Notes under the pieces: generated by a model | The model's database searches: none | Told to the model about the DNA's origin: nothing | The model's input: only the letters and a program-made list of their open reading frames with translations | Shown here: positions 47,885 through 56,782 of the stretch, piece by piece | Numbering within the stretch: the first letter of the stretch is position 1 | Layout of the letters: each line of letters begins with the position of its first letter | Assembly (NCBI RefSeq): GCF_019904295.1 | Contig: NZ_CP065359.1 | Location: 3,001,001 to 3,065,000 of the forward strand | Direction of reading: 5' to 3' | DNA from: Ruegeria sp. SCSIO 43209 | Lineage (GTDB): Bacteria > Pseudomonadota > Alphaproteobacteria > Rhodobacterales > Rhodobacteraceae | DNA length: 64,000 nucleotides | Program-made: the position numbers and the translations under genes

Positions 47885-47908
47885 AATTCTCCCTGTGGCA
47901 CCTAAACG

Positions 47909-47939
47909 GCCCGTGCTGAATGGCACGGGTCTTTTTTTG
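47909..47939 (+). terminator. LysR terminator
   Basis: CCCGTGC (47910-47916) pairs with GCACGGG (47923-47929) around TGAATG, followed by TCTTTTTTTG. Confidence 0.85.
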
Positions 47940-47951
47940 TTTAGCGATGCA

Positions 47952-48767
47952 TCAGTTAGTCTCTGGTGATACGGCCCGCTGATACAGGTGCCACGTGGTG
48001 TGGCCCAGGATCGGCAGCGTGAAAATCAGCCCCAGAAACGCCGGAACCAGCGACAAAAGCATGGTGACCGAGATGATCGCCGCCCAACTGAGCATTACCA
48101 CCGGGCTTTCAGCGACCACGCGAATGGAAGTGAGCATGGCGGAAACAAAGTTGGTTTCCCGATCCAGAAGCATGGGCATGGCCACCACAGTCACCGAGAA
48201 CAGGACCGCAGACAAAAACGCGCCGATGCAGGTGCCGACCGCTAGAAAGATCCAGCCTTGCGATGTGAAGAAGATGGTGTTCATGAACCCTTCGAAATCC
48301 GAGAAGGACGCCTTTTGCAGGATGATCGCCAGCCAAAGGCGGATTTGGTAGGTCCATACCCAGAAAATGAACAGGGTGACAAAGGCCATCCAACCCATCT
48401 CGCGCTTGCGTTGATGGGCCATGACGCTGAGGATTTCGGACCAGCCGAAGCTTTCCCCTTTCTGCATCCTACGGGACATTTCATAAAGCCCGGCGGCCGC
48501 AAATGGGGCAACCAGCGGAAAGCCTACGGCGGCAGGAATGATCATCCAGATCTTGCCAAGCCCGACCAGGCACCAAACGAACAGGATGCCGAAAACCGCG
48601 TAGAACAGGCCGAAAAAGCCGCTCATGACCGGGTGTGCGAGGAAGTCGGAAAACCCGGCCTTCAGCGATGCGGTAATATCCTCGGCCGTCAGCCTGTTAA
48701 CCTCGGGCATGGATTGCTGTGGGACCGTGTTATCCGGCGGAGTGGTATCTTCGGTTTTGGATGCCAT
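47952..48767 (-). CDS. DUF2189 membrane protein
   Basis: A 271-residue integral membrane protein with about six helices (HPVMSGFFGLFYAVFGILFV; IPAAVGFPLVAPFAAAGLYE; MGWMAFVTLFIFWVWTYQI and others), recognised as DUF2189. The family is found near respiratory and other membrane genes; no role is known. The ATG 48767 has GGGAGGAA upstream. Its end lies 13 bp past the LysR terminator. Confidence 0.88.
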   Translation of the reverse strand: MASKTEDTTPPDNTVPQQSMPEVNRLTAEDITASLKAGFSDFLAHPVMSGFFGLFYAVFGILFVWCLVGLGKIWMIIPAAVGFPLVAPFAAAGLYEMSRRMQKGESFGWSEILSVMAHQRKREMGWMAFVTLFIFWVWTYQIRLWLAIILQKASFSDFEGFMNTIFFTSQGWIFLAVGTCIGAFLSAVLFSVTVVAMPMLLDRETNFVSAMLTSIRVVAESPVVMLSWAAIISVTMLLSLVPAFLGLIFTLPILGHTTWHLYQRAVSPETN

Positions 48768-48915
48768 GACGCATTCCTCCCAAAGCATGGTGACTGGTGG
48801 GACTGCCTGCCAACAGGCCTGATGGCAAGACAGACGCACCGATTAGCTGCAAGTGTGCATCAGGCCGCGCCATCAGGGCAAGGGGGACACAGGGCGTCCG
48901 CGGTGCTCGCGCCTG

Positions 48916-49815
48916 TTAGTTGACCAGCAACACCGCCTCGACCCGTCGATTGAGATCGCGGCCCTCGGGCGTAGCGTTAGAGGTGATGGGCGCAAGATAG
49001 CCTACGCCCTGCGCCTCGATCCGGTCGGCGGCAACACCGTGCGCTTCGATCAGGCGCGCACGCACGGCTTCCGCCCGTTTGGTGCTGACCGCAATATTGG
49101 CCTGCAATGCGCCCGTATCATCCGTGTGCCCTACCAGCGCCAAACGGGTCGAAGGATTGTCGGCCAGATAGCCCGCAAGCAGCGCAAGCGAGGCAAACGG
49201 CCCTTCGCCCAGCGCGACTTCGCCGGTGCGAAAGTGCAGGTCATCAAGGATGACATGTCCGGTACTGCTGAGATCGTTTAGCAACCCGGCAGGGCCCTCA
49301 ACAGTTTCCTCGATCACAAGTGGCTGCGCAGGCTGCGTACCTTGCGGGGTCACCCGGATCATCTGCACATAGCCATCCGGCGGGTTGCGGCTGACCAGCA
49401 GGCTCAGCACTTCGTCACTGCGGGAGGCGGATAGAAAACGGTAATCGTGGATCGCCACATACATGTCAGGCGTCGGCACCACTTCGGTGCCAAAGCGGAA
49501 ATCGAATCCGCCACAATTGCGTGCCTCGCATTCAAACGCGATCTCGAAACCTTGCGCCTGAAGCTGTTCCCGAAGCGGTGCAAGAATTTGCAGCGTCGTG
49601 CTGGACCCGGCCTGCAGACGCCATGTTAGCCGCTCGACACGCCCTTCGACAGTGCGGGATGGAACTGCGCCGTCGGCAAACACGCCGGTTGGCAGGTCGT
49701 AGCTGTCCAATGCACTGGTGCGATCCGAAATCTGCCGGGCGCTGGCGGGCAACGTCAGTTCCTGCGCCTGCACAGGCACGGCCAAAAGGAGGCTAAGGAA
49801 CAGGAAACGGATCAT
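48916..49815 (-). CDS. OmpA-family outer-membrane protein
   Basis: A 299-residue exported protein with a signal peptide (MIRFLFLSLLLAVPVQA) and a C-terminal OmpA-like peptidoglycan-binding domain (TRLALVGHTDDTGALQANIA, RAEAVRARLIEAHGV and NRRVEAVLLV). The middle part (about 30-190) is unlike known domains; it contains FECEARNCGGFDFRFGTEV with two cysteines. Its start codon overlaps the stop of the CMD peroxidase-like gene upstream by 4 bp, indicating a coupled operon. Confidence 0.9.
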   Translation of the reverse strand: MIRFLFLSLLLAVPVQAQELTLPASARQISDRTSALDSYDLPTGVFADGAVPSRTVEGRVERLTWRLQAGSSTTLQILAPLREQLQAQGFEIAFECEARNCGGFDFRFGTEVVPTPDMYVAIHDYRFLSASRSDEVLSLLVSRNPPDGYVQMIRVTPQGTQPAQPLVIEETVEGPAGLLNDLSSTGHVILDDLHFRTGEVALGEGPFASLALLAGYLADNPSTRLALVGHTDDTGALQANIAVSTKRAEAVRARLIEAHGVAADRIEAQGVGYLAPITSNATPEGRDLNRRVEAVLLVN

Positions 49816-50384
49816 CGGAACTGCGCGTGATACTCTGGGTTCGGGACCATGGCAGTGGCACTGGCCACGCGGTTGGTCATATTGAAGAAACCGGTGACAT
49901 TGGCAATGTCCCAGATATCGCGATCCGAAAACCCGACATCACGTAAAAGCTGGCGATCGGGCTCTTCGATTGTGGTGCTGGCGGTGGTCATCTTGGCTGC
50001 GAAATCCAGCATTGCACGTTGGCGCGCGTCCAATTTGGCGACGCGGTAGTTCATGACCAGCACCTCACCCAGCTGCGGATCGCCCGAAAGCTGCCGCACC
50101 GCTGCGCCATGAGCCACGAGGCAGTAGAAGCATTTGTTGATCGAAGACACCACGACCGCAATCATCTCGCGTTCCAGCTTGGTCAGCCCGCTATCGGCCA
50201 GCATCAGATCATTATACATCGAAGTGAAGGCATTCAGCTTGTCGATATCGAAGGCATAGGCGCGCAGGACATTCGGCACCATTCCCAGTTTCTCGACACA
50301 GATATCAAAGTATTTCTGCGTCTCTGACGGTAGTGGGTCCACCATTGGCAGATCCAGGGCAGTGGGCATGTCCTGTTTGGTCAA
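49812..50384 (-). CDS. Carboxymuconolactone decarboxylase / peroxidase-related enzyme (AhpD-like)
   Basis: A 190-residue protein with the AhpD-type active site NKCFYCLVAHG (CxxC plus His) preceded by LTKLEREMIAVVVSS. AhpD-like proteins act as thiol peroxidases or alkylhydroperoxidases. It lies between a GNAT gene and the OmpA-family gene, overlapping the latter's start, so it is in the same operon; its role in the envelope is not evident. Confidence 0.9.
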   Translation of the reverse strand: MTKQDMPTALDLPMVDPLPSETQKYFDICVEKLGMVPNVLRAYAFDIDKLNAFTSMYNDLMLADSGLTKLEREMIAVVVSSINKCFYCLVAHGAAVRQLSGDPQLGEVLVMNYRVAKLDARQRAMLDFAAKMTTASTTIEEPDRQLLRDVGFSDRDIWDIANVTGFFNMTNRVASATAMVPNPEYHAQFR

Positions 50385-50394
50385 TTCGTCCTCC

Positions 50395-51105
50395 TCAGAC
50401 GCGCTGGCGATAGTGGTATTCTCCGACGATCTTCATCCCAAGCGAGTGGTAGAGGCCATTGGCCCCCGCGTTCGCCTTGGTACAGATCACGCTAAGCGTC
50501 TGCGCGCCATTGTCCAGCGCCCAAAAGGCCGCGGCGCGCATGGCCCACTGGCCCAACCCCTTGCGGCGGTGATCCGGTAGGATTTCTAGCGCGTGAACCA
50601 TCGCGATACCTTCATGGATCGCCACGAAGCCGGTTCCTGCGGGCTGATCGCTGTGGCGCAACAAAAGGCCGGTCTTTGGGCCCGGTGCCCGGTACATGAT
50701 CGCAATCCGTTCGGGGCCGATACCGCCCTGCGTCCAGATCTCACGCATGATGGCCAGCGGTTCCCAGATGTTGAAAACAGTCACGCGCGGGATCGGGATA
50801 TCGGTCAACTGCTGCGCCGGGCAGGAATAGATATTAACCGGATCAAGGATGTCGTAGCCGCGTTGCGCAAGCATTGCATCCAGCGCCTCATCTCCGGGCC
50901 GCAGGCAGAAGATGCGTTTTTGACCCATCGCCTGCATGGCGCTTTCGGCCGCATCGATATCGGCGCTGGTGACGTCCCCGGTGCGATTGGCGGCAGAAAC
51001 GCGTGAACCTCCGCCCTGTCCTTGCCGCAGTCGAAATGGGCCTTGCGTTTGATAGCCGGCGGCAGGCCATGTGCCATCGACAACGGCGGCCCAATCGGGA
51101 TTCAA
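50395..51105 (-). CDS. GNAT-family N-acetyltransferase
   Basis: A 236-residue acetyltransferase with the acetyl-CoA motif LEILPDHRRKGLGQWAMRAA and the C-terminal TKANAGANGLYHSLGMKIVG. It begins with TTG at 51105, which overlaps the stop of the upstream cinA-like gene (TTGA); no closer ATG fits the conserved region. Substrate unknown. Confidence 0.85.
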   Translation of the reverse strand: MNPDWAAVVDGTWPAAGYQTQGPFRLRQGQGGGSRVSAANRTGDVTSADIDAAESAMQAMGQKRIFCLRPGDEALDAMLAQRGYDILDPVNIYSCPAQQLTDIPIPRVTVFNIWEPLAIMREIWTQGGIGPERIAIMYRAPGPKTGLLLRHSDQPAGTGFVAIHEGIAMVHALEILPDHRRKGLGQWAMRAAAFWALDNGAQTLSVICTKANAGANGLYHSLGMKIVGEYHYRQRV

Positions 51106-51824
51106 AGCTCGATCTCTTTCGCAAGGCGGGTCATGGCGGCATCGATCCGTCCACCCTCGGTGCCGCGCACGACGACGTTGGCTCCGAAGACGCCATTCGT
51201 CTGAAACGGATAACAGCCGATCGAAAGATCGCCGAAGTCTTTGGCCAGTGCAGCCAAAGTTGCTGCAATATCGCCTTCACCCCGATCCACACGCAGCGTC
51301 TGCGACAAAAGCGGGCTACCTCCGATGAGCGAAGGCAGAACACTTGCAACCATGGCCTGAAAAACCAAAGGCACCCCGGCCATGACATGGACGTTGTTGA
51401 TGGTAAAGCCGGGCGCGGTCGAGACCGGGTTGTCGATCAATTCGGCCCCTTCCGGAATACGCGCCATGCGCAGGCGAGCGTCGTTCAGCTCCAGCCCGGA
51501 TTTCTCGTAATGCGCCTCAAGCAATGTACGCGCGTCGTCGCGAACATCGATATGCACACCAAAGGCACGGGCGATGCAATCGGCGGTGATGTCGTCATGG
51601 GTCGGACCAATACCACCACTGGTAAACACATGGTCATGGGCCTCTGATAGCGCCCTTACGGCTGCCTCAATCGCGGGTGCATCATCGCTGACAATGCGCA
51701 CCTCTTTCAGGTCAATGCCGTGTTTGGTCAGCTCTCCAGCCAGATAATGCATATTGGCATCGCGGGTGCGGCCCGAAAGGATCTCATCCCCGATCACCAA
51801 CATTGCAGCGGTTGGATTGGCCAT
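51102..51824 (-). CDS. Molybdopterin-binding (CinA N-terminal / MoaB-like) protein
   Basis: A 240-residue protein equal to the N-terminal half of CinA: VIGDEILSGRTRDANMHYLA, FTSGGIGPTHDDITADCIAR and IPEGAELIDNPVSTAPGF. The C-terminal nicotinamide-nucleotide deamidase domain of full CinA is missing. Its role is not established; molybdopterin binding is the family link. The ATG 51824 has GGGAGGGC upstream. It is the first gene of an operon with GNAT, CMD and OmpA-family genes. Confidence 0.88.
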   Translation of the reverse strand: MANPTAAMLVIGDEILSGRTRDANMHYLAGELTKHGIDLKEVRIVSDDAPAIEAAVRALSEAHDHVFTSGGIGPTHDDITADCIARAFGVHIDVRDDARTLLEAHYEKSGLELNDARLRMARIPEGAELIDNPVSTAPGFTINNVHVMAGVPLVFQAMVASVLPSLIGGSPLLSQTLRVDRGEGDIAATLAALAKDFGDLSIGCYPFQTNGVFGANVVVRGTEGGRIDAAMTRLAKEIEL

Positions 51825-51875
51825 GACGCGCCCTCCCTCTTGATCGACCGTTAGGGCAGGTATAGGCCCTTGGCC

Positions 51876-52577
51876 ATGCGATTTGAAACCCCCCTTGTCC
51901 CCGCTCGACTGATCCGCCGCTACAAACGCTTTCTGGCAGACTGCAGGCTGGAAGACGGGCGCGAGGTGACAGCCCATTGCGCCAATCCGGGCTCAATGAT
52001 GGGGCTGGCAGAACCGGGTGAGAAAATCTGGCTGGAGCCCAACGACGATCCGAAGAAAAAGCTGAAATACGGCTGGCGGCTGGTCGATCATGAGAACGGG
52101 CATTTCACAGGGGTCGACACATCAGTCCCCAACAAGGCGCTTCGGTTGGCGCTCGAGGCGCGTGAAATCCCCGAGCTGGCCGCCTATGAAACCGTGCGCC
52201 CCGAGGTCAAATACGGTGAAAACAGCCGTATCGATTTCCTGCTGACTGGGCCGGGCCTACCCGATGCTTACGTCGAGGTCAAAAGCGTCACCCTCTCTCG
52301 CCAAGCGGGCCTCGCTGAGTTTCCCGACAGCGTCACCGCACGCGGCACCAAACATTTGGGCGAACTGGCAAAGATGGCCGTACAGGGCCACCGGGCGATC
52401 ATGCTTTATTTGGTGCAAAGGACCGATTGCGATCGGTTTGCACTGGCCGATGATATTGACCCAGCCTATGCGGCGGCGTTTGAGGCGGCGATAGGGGTTG
52501 AACGCTTTGTCGTTGGAACTCGGATCACGCCCGAAGGCGTCTGGGTTGAGCCCGCTCGGCAATGGGGCACGGGCTAG
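51876..52577 (+). CDS. sfsA: Sugar fermentation stimulation protein homologue
   Basis: A 233-residue SfsA protein: CRLEDGREVTAHCANPGSMM, NSRIDFLLTGPGLPDAYVEV and KSVTLSRQAGLAEFPDSVTA, then RGTKHLGELAKMA. This family has a nuclease-like fold (PD-(D/E)xK type) and is linked to sugar catabolism regulation; its exact function is unclear. The ATG at 51876 is chosen. It is divergent from the cinA-like gene. Confidence 0.95.
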   Translation: MRFETPLVPARLIRRYKRFLADCRLEDGREVTAHCANPGSMMGLAEPGEKIWLEPNDDPKKKLKYGWRLVDHENGHFTGVDTSVPNKALRLALEAREIPELAAYETVRPEVKYGENSRIDFLLTGPGLPDAYVEVKSVTLSRQAGLAEFPDSVTARGTKHLGELAKMAVQGHRAIMLYLVQRTDCDRFALADDIDPAYAAAFEAAIGVERFVVGTRITPEGVWVEPARQWGTG

Positions 52578-52686
52578 AAACTTCTTTGATAGACCCTATT
52601 TACTAGTTGAAAACCGAGCCCTCTGGTACTTTCTGCACAAGCAGCGTAAAAGAAGTGCTGCGTGAAATATTTGGAGTCCCGCACCG

Positions 52687-53499
52687 ATGAAAGAACATCG
52701 TGGCCGTCTGACCAAAGACGGTATCCGCATCTATGAACAGAGTGACTTTGCCGGCATGCATGCGGCAGGGGCGCTGGCTGCGCGGATATTGGATGACATT
52801 GCTGAACATGTTTTTGTCGGCCAGACCACCGGTGCGATTGACGGGCTGATCACTCAGATGGTCGAGGATGCAGGCGCGGAATCGGCAACCATTGGCTACA
52901 AGGGTTATCAGCACGCCAGCTGCATCAGCGTGAACCACGTGGTCTGTCACGGCATTCCGGGTGACAAAAAGCTGAAGGATGGCGACATTCTGAATATCGA
53001 CGTGACCGTCATCGTTGATGGCTGGTTCGGTGATACGTCGCGCATGTATGTGGCGGGTAAATTGCCGCGCAAGGCCGAACGGCTGATTCAGGTGACCCAC
53101 GACGCGCTGTTCAAGGGTATCGAGATGGTCAAGCCGGGCAATACCTTCGGCGATATCGGCCACGCCATTCAGGCCTATGTCGAGGCGCATCGGATGAGCG
53201 TTGTACGCGATTTCTGCGGCCACGGTCTGGGCAGGGTGTTCCACGCGCCACCAAATGTCCTGCACTATGGTCGTCCGGGTACCGGAGCTGTGTTGGAAGA
53301 GGGCATGTTCTTTACCATCGAGCCGATGGTCAATCTGGGGCGTCCTGAAACCAAGACACTGTCCGATGACTGGACTGCCGTGACCCGCGACAAATCGCTG
53401 TCGGCGCAGTTCGAGCATTCGGTCGGTGTGACCGCAGATGGGGTTGAGATTTTCACCTTGTCACCGGGCGGCAAATATCACCCGACCTATTCGTCCTGA
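52687..53499 (+). CDS. map: Methionine aminopeptidase, type I
   Basis: A 270-residue metallopeptidase that removes the N-terminal methionine of new proteins. Metal ligands are visible in order: CHGIPGDKKL (His), NIDVTVIVDGWFGDTSRMY (two Asp), CGHGLGRVFHAPPN (His), FTIEPMVNLG (Glu) and QFEHSVGV (Glu). GGAGTCCC precedes the ATG. It converges with a small gene on the minus strand and overlaps it by 13 bp. Confidence 0.97.
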   Translation: MKEHRGRLTKDGIRIYEQSDFAGMHAAGALAARILDDIAEHVFVGQTTGAIDGLITQMVEDAGAESATIGYKGYQHASCISVNHVVCHGIPGDKKLKDGDILNIDVTVIVDGWFGDTSRMYVAGKLPRKAERLIQVTHDALFKGIEMVKPGNTFGDIGHAIQAYVEAHRMSVVRDFCGHGLGRVFHAPPNVLHYGRPGTGAVLEEGMFFTIEPMVNLGRPETKTLSDDWTAVTRDKSLSAQFEHSVGVTADGVEIFTLSPGGKYHPTYSS

Positions 53500-53666
53500 T
53501 CGGTCGCCTGATCGCGTAATAGCTTCAGCAGCAAGGTTTCATCCCGCCACGGGATGACCGCGTCGTGAATGAACACCGGCGCGCGCATCGGTTTGGGCGG
53601 AGGCCCAGTTGTGGTGTCGGCGTCTTTCGAAAAAGCCCAGAGCGGAGGTGTGATAGCGCGGTCCAT
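53487..53666 (-). CDS. Small conserved-type hypothetical protein
   Basis: A 59-residue protein (60 codons with stop) that is easy to miss because of its size. The translation is protein-like, with Pro-rich LWAFSKDADTTTGPPPKPMR and APVFIHDAVIPWRDE, followed by a helix LLLKLLRDQATDQDE. No signal peptide or membrane helix. The ATG 53666 has only a weak ribosome site. It overlaps the end of map by 13 bp and lies 25 bp after the HAD phosphatase gene stop, so it is probably the last gene of the rsmD/HAD transcript. Confidence 0.6.
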   Translation of the reverse strand: MDRAITPPLWAFSKDADTTTGPPPKPMRAPVFIHDAVIPWRDETLLLKLLRDQATDQDE

Positions 53667-53691
53667 GGACCAAGCATAACACGTTTATGGC

Positions 53692-54327
53692 TCAAAGTCC
53701 CAAAAGCTTGGGCGCATGTAACATGTCGGAGAACACTTCGGCCCCTAGTTCTTCCAATCGCGCACCATCATCATGGGCCGCGTAGCCCAGGCAGCGCATA
53801 TTGGCGCGGATTGCTGCGGTGACACCGTTTTCGCTGTCTTCGATCACAACCGGCACCGTTGCGCCGAAATGCTGTGCAGCGGTCAGGAACAGGGTCGGGT
53901 CGGGCTTGCCCGTTCCAAGCACCTGCGCCGAAAACATCACATCTTGAAAACGCTCCCAAAGACCATTCTGGCCCAAAGTGATCTTCATTTTCTCAGGCCG
54001 CCCATTTGAGGCGACACAGTAGGGAATGTCACTTGCATCCAGTTGCGCCAGCAATTCACGGATACCCGCGACCAGAGGCGTGCCTGCTTTCAGCGTCTCG
54101 TAGATTTCCGCATAGATTTGATCAGTCCAGTCATCCGGCAGATCAGCCCCCAGCTCGCGCGCCTTGTCGCGCACACCGGTCATGGTGCCGCCGACAAACA
54201 GGGACATGCATTCGGCTAAGGACAAGTGCAGACCATGGCCAGCGAGATTGTCGACCATGACCTGATTGGACAAAACCTCGCTATCGACCAGAACGCCGTC
54301 GCAATCAAAGATAACCAAATCGTGCAT
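53692..54327 (-). CDS. HAD-family phosphatase
   Basis: A 211-residue haloacid-dehalogenase hydrolase: IFDCDGVLVDSE (motif I, nucleophilic Asp), YCVASNGRPEKM (motif II) and IEDSENGVTAAIRANM (motif IV). The layout is that of phosphoglycolate-phosphatase-like and sugar-phosphate enzymes; the substrate is not known. Its start lies one base beyond the rsmD stop, so the two are co-transcribed. Confidence 0.93.
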   Translation of the reverse strand: MHDLVIFDCDGVLVDSEVLSNQVMVDNLAGHGLHLSLAECMSLFVGGTMTGVRDKARELGADLPDDWTDQIYAEIYETLKAGTPLVAGIRELLAQLDASDIPYCVASNGRPEKMKITLGQNGLWERFQDVMFSAQVLGTGKPDPTLFLTAAQHFGATVPVVIEDSENGVTAAIRANMRCLGYAAHDDGARLEELGAEVFSDMLHAPKLLGL

Positions 54328-54328
54328 C

Positions 54329-54886
54329 TCAGCCCCCTGTGCGCCACATCAGCGAGATATGCGTGTCGCCATATTTCCGCGCGTCGTGCAGCGTGAAGCC
54401 CTCGGGCGCAGTCATTGGGGTGCTTTCTTCCCAGACGATCAGAGCGTCATCAGACAGCCAACCACCTTGGGTGGCGGCGGCCAGTGCCCTTTGACCCAGA
54501 GCTTTTCCGTAAGGCGGATCCAGAAAAACCAGATCACAAACAGCGCCCGGGTTTTCGCCCAAACGGATCGCATCCCGCCGGATCAAAGTGGTCTGGCTGG
54601 CACTGCCAGTTAGGGCGATATTCTTGCGGATCAGACTCTGCGCGACCCTCCCATCATCGACAAACGTGACGTGGGACGCGCCGCGAGACAGCGCTTCAAG
54701 TCCCAATGCACCGGTGCCCGCAAACAGGTCGAGAACCTGCAAGCCGTCGAAGTCGATCTGATGATTTAAAACGTTGAACAGGCTTTCCCTTACCCGGTCA
54801 GTGGTCGGGCGAAGATGCGCACCGGCATCGCCTTTGCCAACCGAAGTCAGAGCCCGGCCCCGGAAGTCTCCGGCGATGATCCTCAC
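54329..54886 (-). CDS. rsmD: 16S rRNA m2G966 methyltransferase
   Basis: A 185-residue SAM-dependent methyltransferase of the small ribosomal subunit. Motifs: MRIIAGDFRGRALTSVGKGD, RPTTDRVRESLFNVL, VLDLFAGTGALGLEAL (SAM) and VFLDPPYGKALG (catalytic DPPY). Its start overlaps the upstream FAD reductase stop by 4 bp and it is followed by the HAD gene. Confidence 0.96.
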   Translation of the reverse strand: MRIIAGDFRGRALTSVGKGDAGAHLRPTTDRVRESLFNVLNHQIDFDGLQVLDLFAGTGALGLEALSRGASHVTFVDDGRVAQSLIRKNIALTGSASQTTLIRRDAIRLGENPGAVCDLVFLDPPYGKALGQRALAAATQGGWLSDDALIVWEESTPMTAPEGFTLHDARKYGDTHISLMWRTGG

Positions 54887-56094
54887 GCTTTGAGCAGCGG
54901 TTTCAGGTCCGCTTCTGGGTCGGCAACAACAGCCGGATCAGCGGTCTTGCCGGCATCAATCAGGCGTTTGCCAACCATATAGGCGCGCGGGTCATTCATC
55001 GCGTCGACCGCGATCAGCTGATCTCCCTTGTAGTACCAGAAAGACACCGTCGCGCCCTCACCCTTGCGAGTCACCACACGGTCATAGCCGGTATTCAGCC
55101 CGGCGATCTGCAGCTTGACGTCATACTGATCGGACCAGAACCATGGCGTTGCAGTGTAATCCTTAGCCGCGCCCAACATGTTCTGGGCCACGATCTCGGC
55201 CTGATCAATGGCGTTCGGCACGCTTTCCAGGCGGATACGGCCTTCGCCATGCGGGAACGACGCGCAATCGCCCGCCGCCCAGATCGACGGATCAGAGGTG
55301 CGGCCATGGGCGTCGGTCTTGATGCCGTTATCCAGCTCTAACCCGGCTATTTCAGCCAATTGAATCGACGGCGCGATGCCGACGCCAACCACGACGAAAT
55401 CCACCTCAAGCTCGGTGCCGTCGGTCAGAATAGCACCCTTCACTTTGCCGTTTTCACCAACCAGACGATCCAACCCGACGCCCTCACGAATGTCGGCCCC
55501 GTATTCGGTGTGCAGCGTGCGAAAGTAGTCGCTTGTCTCTTTCGCCGCAACACGCTGAAGGATGCGGTCGGCCATCTCGACCAAGGTCACCCTGACCCCG
55601 CGCTTGGCACAAACGGCGGCGGCTTCAAGCCCGATATAGCCGCCACCAACGATCAGCGCGCGGGCGCCATCCGATACCCGAGGTTCCATCTCGTCGATAT
55701 GGGCGAGATCTCGCACCACATGGACACCCTCAAGATCGCCCCCGATCGCTGCGGGCAGGCGGCGTGGGTCGGACCCAGTGGTCAGCGCCAGTTCATCATA
55801 GGTGATCACCTCATCGCCGAGGGTCACCGTCTTGGCCTTTGGATCAATCGCCGTCACACGTTGACCCAACCGTAGGGTGATATTGTTTTCGGCATAGAAG
55901 CTCTCGGGCCGCAAGAACAGGCGCTCCAGTTCCATCTCGCCCAACAGGTAAGCCTTGGACAAGGGCGGGCGTTGGTAGGGCAAATGCGGCTCGGCTCCGA
56001 TCAGGGTGATGTCACCTTCGAACCCGTCCTTGCGCAGCCGTGCTACCAAAGAAGCACCGGCCTGCCCTGCCCCGATCACGACAATATGGCTCAT
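54883..56094 (-). CDS. FAD-dependent NAD(P)H reductase, ferredoxin reductase-like
   Basis: A 403-residue flavoprotein: IVVIGAGQAGASLVARLRKD (FAD), LPYQRPPLSKAYL, LIVGGGYIGLEAAAVCAKRG (NAD(P)H) and IWAAGDCASFPHG. It resembles the reductase partner of ring-hydroxylating dioxygenases and of P450/ferredoxin systems; no ferredoxin gene is adjacent. It overlaps rsmD by 4 bp and is divergent from the Prx5 gene. Confidence 0.9.
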   Translation of the reverse strand: MSHIVVIGAGQAGASLVARLRKDGFEGDITLIGAEPHLPYQRPPLSKAYLLGEMELERLFLRPESFYAENNITLRLGQRVTAIDPKAKTVTLGDEVITYDELALTTGSDPRRLPAAIGGDLEGVHVVRDLAHIDEMEPRVSDGARALIVGGGYIGLEAAAVCAKRGVRVTLVEMADRILQRVAAKETSDYFRTLHTEYGADIREGVGLDRLVGENGKVKGAILTDGTELEVDFVVVGVGIAPSIQLAEIAGLELDNGIKTDAHGRTSDPSIWAAGDCASFPHGEGRIRLESVPNAIDQAEIVAQNMLGAAKDYTATPWFWSDQYDVKLQIAGLNTGYDRVVTRKGEGATVSFWYYKGDQLIAVDAMNDPRAYMVGKRLIDAGKTADPAVVADPEADLKPLLKA

Positions 56095-56193
56095 GTTTCG
56101 CTCACCCTGCAGAATTCACGTGGTTACTTTGTTTCGACCACCTATATTGCGGCAAAGCCCGACTCTGCAAATCCAAATGACAGGAGCGTAAAA

Positions 56194-56679
56194 ATGATTG
56201 CAACAGGTGACATGCTGCCCGAGGCCACGCTGATCCAGATGGGTGCCGAAGGCCCCGTGGAGGTTCGGATTTCAGACAAGACCAAAGGGCGCAAGGTTGT
56301 GATCTTCGCTGTACCCGGTGCGTTCACCGGAACCTGCACAACCGCTCATGTACCAAGCTTCATGCGGACCAAGGACCAGTTCGATGCCAAGGGTGTAGAA
56401 GAAATCATCTGTATCTCGGTCAACGACCCTTTCGTGATGGGCGCCTGGGGAGAAAGCACCGGTGCAACAGCGGCCGGGCTGACCATGCTGGCCGATGCAG
56501 CGTCCGAGTTTACCAAGGCCATCGGCATGGATTTCGACGCCCCGCCCGTAGGCCTGATTGCACGCTCCAAACGCTATGCAATGCTGGTTGAAGACGGCAA
56601 GGTTGTGGCGATGAATCTGGAAGAAAACCCCGGTGTCTGTGAGGTCTCGGCTGGTGAAGGCCTGCTTGATAGTATCTGA
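56194..56679 (+). CDS. Peroxiredoxin, Prx5 type
   Basis: A 161-residue peroxidase with AVPGAFTGTCTTAHVPSF (peroxidatic Cys48) and further cysteines at the IICISV and NPGVCEVS segments that may resolve the disulfide. It reduces hydrogen and alkyl peroxides. The ATG 56194 has CAGGAGC upstream. A GC-rich stem follows at 56688-56708. Confidence 0.95.
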   Translation: MIATGDMLPEATLIQMGAEGPVEVRISDKTKGRKVVIFAVPGAFTGTCTTAHVPSFMRTKDQFDAKGVEEIICISVNDPFVMGAWGESTGATAAGLTMLADAASEFTKAIGMDFDAPPVGLIARSKRYAMLVEDGKVVAMNLEENPGVCEVSAGEGLLDSI

Positions 56680-56687
56680 TCCCTGTC

Positions 56688-56708
56688 GGCCCCGGTTTGA
56701 CCGGGGCC
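56688..56708 (+). terminator. Hairpin after the Prx5 gene
   Basis: GGCCCCGG (56688-56695) pairs with CCGGGGCC (56701-56708) around TTTGA. There is no T-tract after it, so termination may be weak or factor-dependent. Confidence 0.5.
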
Positions 56709-56782
56709 ACGTGAAACGCATTTAACTTGATGCAACGCCCCGATGCGCCAATACTTGGCCCATACAACTGGGGAGTTCATTG

